A stretch of DNA of 49,079 nt from Actinomycetes bacterium (lineage in GTDB: Bacteria; Actinomycetota; Actinomycetes; Actinomycetales; Demequinaceae), in the NCBI GenBank assembly GCA_023411615.1, contig JAEYOR010000007.1:1-49079 (forward strand), written 5' to 3'. Numbering within the stretch: the stretch's first letter is position 1; every line of letters starts with the position of its first letter. This document shows positions 42,093 to 49,079 of the stretch, piece by piece. Under the pieces are notes generated by a model. The model had not been told where the DNA came from, searched no databases, and was given only the letters and a program-made list of their open reading frames with translations. Made by a program: the position numbers and the translations under genes.

Positions 42093-43048
42093 GCGACGCG
42101 ACCGTTGCAGTCCTTGTTGAGCGCCGCGGCGCTCACGTCGCACAGCCCACGCTCGAAGCGCTCACGCTCGCACGGACCCTTGGCCGGCCCGTGGCGGTGT
42201 GGTTGGGCGATGAACCACCGGCTGCGGGCATCGAGGAGCTTGCTCGGTACGGTGCCGAGGAGGTGCGCTTTGCCGTCGCAGGAGACGAGCTCCGTTTGCC
42301 GACGGCTGCTGCCGCTGCCCTCGAGGCTGCTGCCGCCGATGCGTCTGTGGTCGTCGTTGTGTCGACCTTCGCGAATAAGGAAATTGCCACCCGACTCGCG
42401 CTCAAGAACGGCGCGGGAATGGTGGTCGACACCGCAGGAGCAGAATGGGTCGAGGGCCGGCTCGAGACCATCCAGACGGTGTTTGCGGCCACGTGGAACG
42501 TCCGCACCCGAATCAACGCTGAGCGCGCCATCGTAGGCGTGCGTCCCAACACCACTCAGGCCGCAGTGGCCCAGACGCCTGGCGCCGGAACTCTCGTTGC
42601 GGTCGATGTCGAAGTGCCACCAACCCGCGAGACGATCGTCGCGGTCACCCCGCAAGCCGCCGCGGACGGTGTGCCGCTGTCCGAGGCATCGGTTGTCGTC
42701 TCGGGCGGTCGTGGCACGCGCGGTGACTACACACTTGTGCGCGAGTTGGCCGACATCCTTGGCGGCGCCGTGGGCGCATCGCGAGACGCCACTGACGAAG
42801 GGTGGATCGGCCACGAGCACATGGTGGGCCAAACCGGCACCACGGTGACCCCGGCCCTCTACGTCGCGTGCGGCATTTCGGGAGCGGTTCATCACCGTGG
42901 TGGCATGCAGGCGTCGGGAACCATCGTTGCGATCAATATCGATCCGGAGGCGCCAATCTTCGAGATTGCCGACTTTGGCGTCGTGGGGGACCTCAACGAT
43001 GTGTTGCCGCAGGCCATCGAGCGTTTGCGGGAGCATCGAGCCTCTTAG
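42089..43048 (+). CDS. etfA: Electron transfer flavoprotein subunit alpha
   Basis: The 319-residue product has a variable N-terminal domain (about 1-180) and the conserved C-terminal FAD-binding domain. In that domain VVSGGRGTRG (207-216), GGAVGASRDATDEGWIG and VGQTGTTVTPALYVACGISGAVHH are typical. The ATG overlaps the etfB stop and follows AAAGGGGG. FAD is bound non-covalently at the C-terminal domain in this family. The next gene has its own promoter. Confidence 0.96.
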   Translation: MSDATVAVLVERRGAHVAQPTLEALTLARTLGRPVAVWLGDEPPAAGIEELARYGAEEVRFAVAGDELRLPTAAAAALEAAAADASVVVVVSTFANKEIATRLALKNGAGMVVDTAGAEWVEGRLETIQTVFAATWNVRTRINAERAIVGVRPNTTQAAVAQTPGAGTLVAVDVEVPPTRETIVAVTPQAAADGVPLSEASVVVSGGRGTRGDYTLVRELADILGGAVGASRDATDEGWIGHEHMVGQTGTTVTPALYVACGISGAVHHRGGMQASGTIVAINIDPEAPIFEIADFGVVGDLNDVLPQAIERLREHRAS

Positions 43049-43078
43049 CTCCACGCCTTGGCCTTGATAGTGCGCGCC

Positions 43079-43090
43079 TACGATGGGCAC
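43079..43090 (+). promoter_or_regulatory. -10 box of the cysteine desulfurase gene
   Basis: TACGAT (43079-43084) lies 6 bp before GTG 43091. The lack of a ribosome binding site supports a leaderless message and this start. Confidence 0.6.
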
Positions 43091-44263
43091 GTGCGGCATT
43101 ACCTCGACCACGCGGCAACGTCACCATTGCGCCCTGCTGCACGTGACGCATGGGTGAGCGCCTCCGAACGCATCGGCAATCCGGCGAGCCTCCATACGTC
43201 CGGCCGTGCCGCGCGCGGGGTCGTCGAGGATGCGCGTGAACGCATCGCTGCCGCGCTCGGCGCGCATCCAACTGAAGTGGTGCTGACGTCCGGTGGCACT
43301 GAGGCGGACAACATCGGCGTGACGGGTGCCTTCTGGGCGCGGCGTGATGCTGACCGCAACCACACCGTCATCCTGACAAGCGCGGTCGAGCACCATGCGG
43401 CCCTCGATCCCGCACGCTGGCTCGCTCGTCACCACGGCGCGCGAAGCGTTGAAATCGGCGTAGACGCGCATGGCGCGCTCAATCTGGGGGCCCTCGCCGA
43501 CGCCGTGGCTGCCAACGCGGGGGCCGTCGCCGTGGCGTCGTTCCAATGGGTGAACAACGAAGTTGGCACGGTGCAACCACTTGAGGTCGTCGTCGATCTC
43601 GCCCAGAGGTACGGGATTCCTGTCCACGCCGACGCGGTGCAGGGAATTGGACATCTCCCTTTCGACTTTGCGGCCTCAGGGCTCGCATCCGCGGCGATCA
43701 GCGCGCACAAAGTCGGCGGGCCTGTGGGAATCGGTGCGCTCATCGCGCGGCGAGACGCGCAACTGGCGCCCGTGGTGCACGGTGGGGGACAAGAGCGTCG
43801 GCTGCGTTCTGGAACCGTCGACGCGCCGTCAGCCGCGGCCTTCGCTGTGGCGCTCGACGAGGCGATGAACGGGCGTGAGGCGGAGTCTGCGCGTCTTGCT
43901 TCATGGGGACGGCGACTCGAACGGGCTGTCCTCGCGGCAGCACCTGACGCGATTGTTCACGGACCCTCGCGATCTTCATCCGCCCCGCATATCGTTCACG
44001 CGATCATCCCAGGCGCTCCGGGCGAGGCGCTGCTGACGGCTCTGGACTTGGCGGGAGTCGATGCCTCGCCTGGTGCCGCATGCACGGCGGGCGTCATCGA
44101 GCCCAGCCACGTTGTCGAGGCGATGGGCTATGACGCGGCCGCCGCTTCGCAGACGCTGCGCCTGTCGATCGGGTGGACTACCGCGGAGCCGGACATCGTC
44201 GCACTCGAAGAGGCCCTTGGCCCGGCTGTGAGTGCCGCACGCGCGACTCGTGGCATTGCCTGA
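43091..44263 (+). CDS. Cysteine desulfurase, IscS/NifS-like
   Basis: This PLP enzyme removes sulfur from cysteine and passes it on as a persulfide. The 390-residue product starts MRHYLDHAATSPL, the usual family start. It has His101 in the EHHA motif, Lys207 (SAHKVGG) to bind PLP, and Cys331 (GAACTAG) as the persulfide-forming residue. The start GTG 43091 was chosen over upstream codons because of the -10 box and the family alignment. It lies directly before mnmA, which needs such sulfur for tRNA thiolation, so it is probably the desulfurase for tRNA. No iron-sulfur cluster scaffold gene is nearby. Confidence 0.94.
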   Translation: MRHYLDHAATSPLRPAARDAWVSASERIGNPASLHTSGRAARGVVEDARERIAAALGAHPTEVVLTSGGTEADNIGVTGAFWARRDADRNHTVILTSAVEHHAALDPARWLARHHGARSVEIGVDAHGALNLGALADAVAANAGAVAVASFQWVNNEVGTVQPLEVVVDLAQRYGIPVHADAVQGIGHLPFDFAASGLASAAISAHKVGGPVGIGALIARRDAQLAPVVHGGGQERRLRSGTVDAPSAAAFAVALDEAMNGREAESARLASWGRRLERAVLAAAPDAIVHGPSRSSSAPHIVHAIIPGAPGEALLTALDLAGVDASPGAACTAGVIEPSHVVEAMGYDAAAASQTLRLSIGWTTAEPDIVALEEALGPAVSAARATRGIA

Positions 44264-44269
44264 GCCCTT

Positions 44270-44281
44270 TACCCTGGTTGG
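44270..44281 (+). promoter_or_regulatory. -10 box of mnmA
   Basis: TACCCT (44270-44275) lies 6 bp before GTG 44282. It is the third neighbouring gene with this exact spacing, which supports an independent leaderless promoter besides readthrough from the upstream gene. Confidence 0.55.
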
Positions 44282-45358
44282 GTGAAGGTTCTCGCAGCAC
44301 TGTCCGGTGGAGTCGACTCCGCAGTTGCCGCCGCGCGCGCGGTGGACGCCGGACACGACGTCGTGGGTGTCCATATGGCGCTCAGTCGCAACCGCGACGA
44401 GTACCGCACGGGCTCGCGCGGGTGCTGTTCCATTGAGGATGCGAATGACGCGCGCCGGGCAGCGGACAAGTTGGGGATCCCGTACTACGTGTGGGACCTT
44501 TCCGATGAGTTTCATGACCGGGTGGTGACGGACTTCATCTCTGAGTACGAGGCGGGCCGCACCCCCAACCCGTGCGTGCGTTGCAATGAGCACATCAAGT
44601 TCGACACATTGCTTGAGCGTGCACAGGCGCTCGGTTTCGACGCCGTGGCGACCGGACACTATGCGCGGATCGTCATCCGCGACGGGGGCACGCGTGAACT
44701 CCACCGCGCTCTCGATCCCGATAAGGACCAGTCATACGTTCTCGCTGTCATGGGACCGGAGAAGCTGGCGCGGGCGATGTTTCCGCTGGGGGAGATGCGC
44801 TCAAAGGCGGAGGTGCGCGCCGAGGCTGCGGTGCGCGGGCTGGGTGTGAGCAATAAGCCCGATTCGTATGACATCTGCTTTGTTGCCGACGGTGACACGA
44901 AGGGCTTCCTTGAGCGCGCACTTGGGACTCAACCGGGAGACATCGTTGATGAGAACGGCGAAGTTGTCGGAGCGCACGGTGGCGCGTATGGATTCACTGT
45001 GGGTCAGCGCAAGGGGCTGCGCTTGCCGCGCCCAGCCGCTGACGGCGCACCCCGCTACGTGACAAACGTCGATACGGCACGCAACGTCGTGACGGTGGGA
45101 CCCGAGACTCTCCTCAGTGTCCGGCGACTACGGGGAAGCAAGACGGTCTGGCTTGCCGACGACGTGCCGGCCACGCGGCCGACGCCGTGCTTGGTTCAGG
45201 TGCGGGCTCACGGCACCGCAGTGGGCGCGACGGTGGTGCGCGAAGGGGACAGCGTCACCATCGACCTTGACGAACCGATGCGGGGAGTCGCGGCCGGGCA
45301 GAGTGCTGTCGTCTACGCCGGAACGCGCGTTCTGGGGCAAGCAACTATCGATCGATAG
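44282..45358 (+). CDS. mnmA: tRNA-specific 2-thiouridylase MnmA
   Basis: MnmA places sulfur on U34 of tRNAs for Lys, Glu and Gln. The 358-residue product has the ATP-PPase P-loop LSGGVDS (7-13), Cys98 and Cys101 (NPCVRC), and Cys199 (DICFV). Cys98 and Cys199 are the likely catalytic pair that takes up and transfers the persulfide. The C-terminal beta-barrel begins near residue 215 and contains VGQRKGL. GTG 44282 has a -10 box 6 bp upstream. The neighbouring cysteine desulfurase fits as sulfur donor. The stop codon is part of a 14-bp palindrome. Confidence 0.96.
   Translation: MKVLAALSGGVDSAVAAARAVDAGHDVVGVHMALSRNRDEYRTGSRGCCSIEDANDARRAADKLGIPYYVWDLSDEFHDRVVTDFISEYEAGRTPNPCVRCNEHIKFDTLLERAQALGFDAVATGHYARIVIRDGGTRELHRALDPDKDQSYVLAVMGPEKLARAMFPLGEMRSKAEVRAEAAVRGLGVSNKPDSYDICFVADGDTKGFLERALGTQPGDIVDENGEVVGAHGGAYGFTVGQRKGLRLPRPAADGAPRYVTNVDTARNVVTVGPETLLSVRRLRGSKTVWLADDVPATRPTPCLVQVRAHGTAVGATVVREGDSVTIDLDEPMRGVAAGQSAVVYAGTRVLGQATIDR
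45345..45358. repeat. Perfect 14-bp palindrome at the mnmA stop
   Basis: CTATCGATCGATAG is a perfect palindrome that contains the mnmA stop codon. Its low GC stands out in this region. It may be chance or a binding site; there is no evidence for either. A partial copy (ATCGATAGG) also occurs before etfB at 41281-41289. Confidence 0.6.
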
Positions 45359-45493
45359 GTGCTACGGCGAGACCGTGCTTGGAGTTGAGGACGGCGTCGT
45401 CACGCTGTCATTAGGGCCTCATTTTGGGTGGCTCACGGATGCCAGCGCTTGCATAAGTAAGGCGTCATGAATGAGGCTCATGCACTCGAACCG

Positions 45494-45555
45494 GGTCAAT
45501 GATTGACCGTTTCGGACATAGCGATCTTGTTGGTAACGATTCGGTGACGAAACGG
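45494..45555. promoter_or_regulatory. Palindromes upstream of the sugar transporter promoter
   Basis: The 331-bp gap between mnmA and the binding-protein gene is richer in A and T than its surroundings. It has an odd palindrome GGTCAATGATTGACC (45494-45508), and an inverted pair CCGTTTCG (45507-45514) and CGAAACGG (45548-45555). The latter half-sites match half of the beta-glucosidase operator. No gene is evident in 45359-45493. Confidence 0.45.
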
Positions 45556-45575
45556 CTCCCAAGTGGTCGCTTCGA

Positions 45576-45689
45576 TTGACTCAATGATCGCCCCAGACCT
45601 ACGGTTATGGCGATTCGGGGGAGCGCTCTCACACGGGAGTAGAGCGCTCTCAGGAATCTTCACTATCCCTAACTCACAAAGGAGTGAAC
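45576..45689 (+). promoter_or_regulatory. Sugar ABC importer promoter with two LacI-type operators
   Basis: A -35 box TTGACT (45576-45581) and -10 box TACGGT (45600-45605) are 18 bp apart, predicting a start near 45612. Two palindromes follow: GAGCGCTC (45621-45628) and AGAGCGCTCT (45641-45650), centres 21 bp apart, about two helical turns. Both resemble the GGGAGCGCTCCC core bound by CebR-like repressors. The ribosome binding site AAAGGAG is at 45678-45684. Repression by blocking elongation or initiation, released by a beta-glucoside, is inference. Confidence 0.75.
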
Positions 45690-47027
45690 GTGAGCTTCTC
45701 ACGCCGCCGCAACATCCTCGGCATCGCCGCAGGTGCAACGGCTTTCGCCCTGTTGGTGGCGGGCTGCAGCAATTCAGACGACAAGAGTGACAGCCCCGCC
45801 ACGAGCGGTGCCGGTTCGTCGTCTGCCGCTGAGCCGGTCACCCTCACCATCACCACCTTCGGAACGTTTGGTTACGAGGACCTGTACACCGAGTACCAGG
45901 AGCTCAACCCTCACGTGACGATCGAGGCCACCAACATCGACACGGGTGGTAACGCTCGTACCGACACGTTCACCAAGATCGCCGCTGGCGGCGACGGCCT
46001 CACCGACATCGTTGCTCTCGAAGAGGGCTGGCTCGGCGCCATCATGGAGGTCTCGGACTCGTTCGAGGACCTGCGTGACTACGGCATCGAAGACCGCAAG
46101 TCGGACTGGCTTGACTGGAAGTACGCCCAGGGCACCGACCCGTCGGGTCGCGTCATCGGCTACGGCACGGACATCGGCCCCGAGGGCATTTGCTACAACG
46201 GCAAGCTCTTCGAAGCTGCTGGTCTGCCTAGCGACCGCGAAGAGGTCGCTGACCTCCTCGAGGGTGACTGGGAGCACTACATGGAGGTCGGCAAGCAGTA
46301 CCAGGAGGCCACTGGCAAGGCCTGGTACGACCACTCCGGCTTCGTGTGGAACGCCATGGTCAACCAGCTTGACGAGGGCTACTACAAGAAGGACGGCTCG
46401 CTGAACGTCGAGGGCAACGCTGACCTCGAGGCTCTCTGGGCAGTTCTCGCCGATGGCGCTGCCAACGGCCTCTCGGCCGCTCAGTCCCCGTGGGACTGGA
46501 ACGGTGGCAAGTCCTTCGTTGACGGCACCTTCGCGACCTTCATGTGCCCGGGCTGGATGCTCGGTGTCGTGCAGGGCAACACCGAGGCCGGCGGTGGCGA
46601 CGCCACCACTGGCTGGGACTTCGCGGACGTGTTCCCCGGTGGCGCTGCTAACTGGGGTGGCGCATTCCTCGCCGTTGCTTCGAACTCGAAGAACAAGGAA
46701 GAGGCTGCCAAGCTCGCTTCCTGGTTGACCGAGCCCGAGCAGCAGATCAAGCAGTTCAACGCCGCGGGCTCGTTCCCGTCGACGCTGGCTGCGCAGGAGG
46801 AGCTGGCCACCAACGGTGAGCCCAACGCCTTCTTCAACAACGCACCGGTTGGTCAGCTCCTCGCTGGCCGTGCCCAGGGTGTTGTCGCTCAGTTCAAGGG
46901 TCCGGACGACTCGCTCATCCAGGAGAACGTCTTTGGCCCCGCGGCCAACGCGCTCGACCGTGGTGAGCTCGACGGTCCGGCTGCTTGGCAGCAGGCTCTT
47001 GACCTGCTCAAGGAGCTGGTCGGCTAA
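45690..47027 (+). CDS. Sugar ABC transporter substrate-binding lipoprotein
   Basis: The 445-residue product is an extracellular solute-binding protein of family 1. The N-terminus has three arginines, a hydrophobic stretch and the lipobox VAGC with Cys26 as the lipid-modified residue. It is followed by an Asp/Ser-rich linker (27-45) and two alpha/beta lobes. The segment VALEEGWLGAIMEVSDSF is typical of carbohydrate binders. GTG 45690 was chosen over GTG 45684 because AAAGGAG lies 5 nt upstream. Genes for two permeases follow, but no ATPase gene, as usual where a shared MsiK-type ATPase serves several importers. CebR-like operators point to cello-oligosaccharides or another beta-glucoside; that is inference. 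Confidence 0.93.
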   Translation: MSFSRRRNILGIAAGATAFALLVAGCSNSDDKSDSPATSGAGSSSAAEPVTLTITTFGTFGYEDLYTEYQELNPHVTIEATNIDTGGNARTDTFTKIAAGGDGLTDIVALEEGWLGAIMEVSDSFEDLRDYGIEDRKSDWLDWKYAQGTDPSGRVIGYGTDIGPEGICYNGKLFEAAGLPSDREEVADLLEGDWEHYMEVGKQYQEATGKAWYDHSGFVWNAMVNQLDEGYYKKDGSLNVEGNADLEALWAVLADGAANGLSAAQSPWDWNGGKSFVDGTFATFMCPGWMLGVVQGNTEAGGGDATTGWDFADVFPGGAANWGGAFLAVASNSKNKEEAAKLASWLTEPEQQIKQFNAAGSFPSTLAAQEELATNGEPNAFFNNAPVGQLLAGRAQGVVAQFKGPDDSLIQENVFGPAANALDRGELDGPAAWQQALDLLKELVG

Positions 47028-47039
47028 TTAGCTGACATC

Positions 47040-47077
47040 ATCGTGGGGTCCCGGGCTTAGGCTCGGGGCCCCACGAT
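47040..47077 (+). terminator. Long hairpin between binding-protein and permease genes
   Basis: Seventeen consecutive pairs join 47040-47056 with 47061-47077 around the loop TTAG, with two G-T pairs and no mismatch. No T-tract follows. It may stop or slow part of transcription or protect the upstream message, so that more binding protein than permease is made, as in other sugar operons. Confidence 0.75.
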
Positions 47078-47114
47078 CTCCACCCCGTCTGACTCACCCG
47101 GACAAGGACAACAA

Positions 47115-48164
47115 TTGAGCACCTCGACAGAAACTGAGGCTGCCGCAGACGCGTCGGAGCGTCGCCGGCCTCAGACCCCCAGCAGTGGCGGATTTGGAAA
47201 CTGGCTCAGCCAGTTCGACCGCAAGGTCACCCCCTACATCTACATTTCCCCGTTCTTCCTGCTTTTTGGATTGATCGGTCTGTTCCCTCTCGTCTACACG
47301 TTCTACGTGTCGCTGTTCGACTGGGATCTCCTCAAGGGCCAAGGCGACTTCATCGGCTTTGAGAACTTCACGGACATGCTCACCAATGGCATGTTCTGGA
47401 ACTCGATCGGCAATACGATCGCGATCTTCCTCATGTCCTCGGTGCCGCAGATTCTCGTCGCGCTGATTCTTGCCGCGATTCTTGATCAGAACCTTCGTGC
47501 CAAGTCGTTCTGGCGCATGGGCATCCTCTTGCCTTACGTTGTCGCACCTGTTGCTGTCGCTCTCATCTTCTCGTCGGTGTTCAACGAGGCCGACGGTCTG
47601 GCAAACAACCTGCTCAACATGGCCGGCATTGCTGACCAGGAGTGGAAGCACACGGACTGGCAGAGTTGGTTCGCGATCGCCACGATGGTGAACTGGCGCT
47701 GGACCGGCTACAACGCGCTGATCCTCCTCGCTGCAATGCAGGCGGTCCCACGTGACCAGTACGAGTCCGCTGCCATTGACGGCGCCGGATGGCTTCGTCG
47801 CTTCACCTCGATCACCATCCCTAGCATCCGCCCCACCGTGATCTTTGTCATCATCACCTCGACCATCGGTGGTCTCCAGATCTTCGCCGAGCCGCGCCTG
47901 TTCGATGTCTCGAATGCGGGCGGCATCGGTGGTAACGACCGCCAGTTCCAGACCACGGTGCTGTTCTTGTGGGAGATGGCGTTCTTCCGCCGTGACTTCG
48001 GCCGTGCCGCAGCAGTGGCGTGGTTGCTGTTCTTGCTGATTCTTATCTTCGGCATATTCAACTTCATGCTTTCTAGGCGAATCGCTACGTCCGGTTCGAG
48101 TAACCGAGCCAGCAGACGGGCAGCAAAGAAGCAGAAGTACGCCCCCAAGGAGGTCGTCAAGTGA
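47115..48164 (+). CDS. Sugar ABC transporter permease, MalF type
   Basis: The 349-residue product is a membrane permease with a hydrophilic N-terminal region (1-45), six membrane helices and the EAA loop YESAAIDGAGWLRRFTSITIP (about 218-238), which docks to the ATPase. The C-terminal 30 residues are rich in Lys, Arg and Ala. TTG 47115 follows AAGGA (47104-47108) at 6 nt; no ATG or GTG fits better. The gene lies after the hairpin and overlaps the second permease by 4 bp (GTGA). Confidence 0.94.
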   Translation: MSTSTETEAAADASERRRPQTPSSGGFGNWLSQFDRKVTPYIYISPFFLLFGLIGLFPLVYTFYVSLFDWDLLKGQGDFIGFENFTDMLTNGMFWNSIGNTIAIFLMSSVPQILVALILAAILDQNLRAKSFWRMGILLPYVVAPVAVALIFSSVFNEADGLANNLLNMAGIADQEWKHTDWQSWFAIATMVNWRWTGYNALILLAAMQAVPRDQYESAAIDGAGWLRRFTSITIPSIRPTVIFVIITSTIGGLQIFAEPRLFDVSNAGGIGGNDRQFQTTVLFLWEMAFFRRDFGRAAAVAWLLFLLILIFGIFNFMLSRRIATSGSSNRASRRAAKKQKYAPKEVVK

Positions 48165-49033
48165 CCCGCACGGAACCCCTGGTCAAGCCCACGCGCAAGC
48201 GCAAGCGTGGCATGGGCATCGACCGCAGCCCCGGGTTCTTGACCTACGGACTGCTCGGAGCTTTTGTTCTTGGCAATGCCTACCCGCTGTGGTGGTCGTT
48301 CGTCGTCGCTTCTGGCACCAATGCCACTCGCGGCGAGACGTTCCCGCTCGTTCCGGGCGGCAACTTCGTGTCGAACATGGGCAAGGTGCTCGACGCCATT
48401 CCATTCTGGAAGGCGCTCATCAACTCGCTCATCGTGTCTGGCACCATCACGGCGTCCGTTGTGTTCTTCTCGACTCTCGCGGGCTACGCGTTTGCGAAGC
48501 TGCGCTTCAAGGGCCGTGACGGACTCATGCTGTTTGTGGTCGCGACGATGGCCGTGCCCACGCAGCTCGGCATCATCCCGTTGTTCATGCTCATGCGTGA
48601 CTTTGGTTGGACTGGCAAGCTCGGTGCGGTCATCGTGCCCATGTTGGTGACGGCGTTCGGTGTGTTCTTCATGCGCCAGTACCTCGTGGACGTGATCCCG
48701 GATGAGCTGATTGAGGCAGCGCGCGTGGACGGTGCCAACCAGTTCCGCACGTTCCTCAACGTGGCGATTCCCGCGGCCCGTCCCGCAATGGCGATTCTCG
48801 CCTTGTTCACATTCATGATGGCCTGGACGGACTTCCTCTGGCCGATGATCGTGCTCAATGCACAGAATCCAACGATCCAAACGGCTCTGGCGAACCTTCA
48901 ATCTGGGTACTACATCGACTACTCGATTGTGTTGGCCGGTGCCGTCATGGCGACCATTCCTCTGCTGATCCTCTTCGTGGCTGCTGGACGCCAGTTGATT
49001 GCAGGTATCATGCAGGGCGCTGTTAAGGGTTAG
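48161..49033 (+). CDS. Sugar ABC transporter permease, MalG type
   Basis: The 290-residue permease partner has six membrane helices and the EAA loop LIEAARVDGANQFRTFLNVAIP. Its N-terminus is basic (KPTRKRKRGMG, 9-19). The C-terminus ends QGAVKG, the usual ending of MalG-type permeases (the family ends GxVKG). The GTG start overlaps the upstream stop. The remaining 46 bp of the window hold no further gene; a downstream gene such as a LacI regulator or beta-glucosidase is commonly found next, beyond the edge. Confidence 0.95.
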   Translation: MTRTEPLVKPTRKRKRGMGIDRSPGFLTYGLLGAFVLGNAYPLWWSFVVASGTNATRGETFPLVPGGNFVSNMGKVLDAIPFWKALINSLIVSGTITASVVFFSTLAGYAFAKLRFKGRDGLMLFVVATMAVPTQLGIIPLFMLMRDFGWTGKLGAVIVPMLVTAFGVFFMRQYLVDVIPDELIEAARVDGANQFRTFLNVAIPAARPAMAILALFTFMMAWTDFLWPMIVLNAQNPTIQTALANLQSGYYIDYSIVLAGAVMATIPLLILFVAAGRQLIAGIMQGAVKG

Positions 49034-49079
49034 TAATCCTTGGCTCTGTCGCGGCGGGAGGCCGGTGGGCGGAGGGGGG

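Noticed and set aside
47708..48901. A 397-codon minus-strand open frame over the sugar permeases
   Set aside because: The plus-strand frames are clear permeases with EAA loops; the reverse product is low-complexity His/Arg/Glu.

Overview
The window looks like a contiguous piece of chromosome from a high-GC actinobacterium, probably order Micrococcales (Cellulomonas/Demequina-like; this rank is inference). The support is high GC, frequent GTG starts, TANNNT -10 boxes with several apparently leaderless genes, a NucS mismatch endonuclease directly after the ATP synthase operon, a Rho factor with an Arg/Asn-rich insertion, GlgE, and a cysteine desulfurase-mnmA pair. No rRNA, tRNA, CRISPR, phage or IS sequence was seen.

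Layout. 147-4333: self-regulated TetR repressor with a two-gene heterodimeric ABC exporter. 4377-10489: rho, rpmE, prfA, prmC, a Sua5/TsaC-type gene and a WecA/MraY-family transferase, the usual actinobacterial translation/envelope block. 10482-17869: atpI-like gene and the complete F1Fo ATP synthase operon atpBEFHAGDC, then nucS (17877-18569). 18707-20152: intracellular GH1 beta-glucosidase with its own LacI-type operator and a strong intrinsic terminator. 20264-22075: a small CxxC/HxxC protein and two coupled alpha/beta hydrolases. 22083-24481 (minus): a small unknown protein and a 662-residue DivIVA-like coiled-coil protein with 11-residue repeats. 24610-27434: membrane protein, lipoprotein and thioredoxin-fold/TPR protein. 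27431-33851 (minus): glgX, glgE, glgB for alpha-glucan metabolism. 33903-34751: a BacNaV-type voltage-gated channel with an unusual pore sequence. 34901-41224: Mrp cation/proton antiporter operon (mrpA-B fusion, C, D, E, F, G). 41298-45358: etfBA, cysteine desulfurase, mnmA. 45690-49033: sugar ABC importer (lipoprotein binding protein and two permeases) behind two LacI-type operators.

How the genes fit together. The importer and the GH1 enzyme could form an uptake and hydrolysis route for a beta-glucoside, although their operators differ. The Mrp antiporter, the voltage-gated channel and the ATP synthase all act on transmembrane cation gradients. The cysteine desulfurase can supply the sulfur used by MnmA.

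The most unusual signals are RNA-level. The 5' leader of the mrp operon folds on paper into a three-way junction whose P2 loop is complementary to the Shine-Dalgarno sequence of mrpA, as in a translational riboswitch. The rpmE and rho leaders also carry long hairpins close to their ribosome binding sites. All structures, motif positions and promoter assignments were worked out by eye; no database search or folding program was run.
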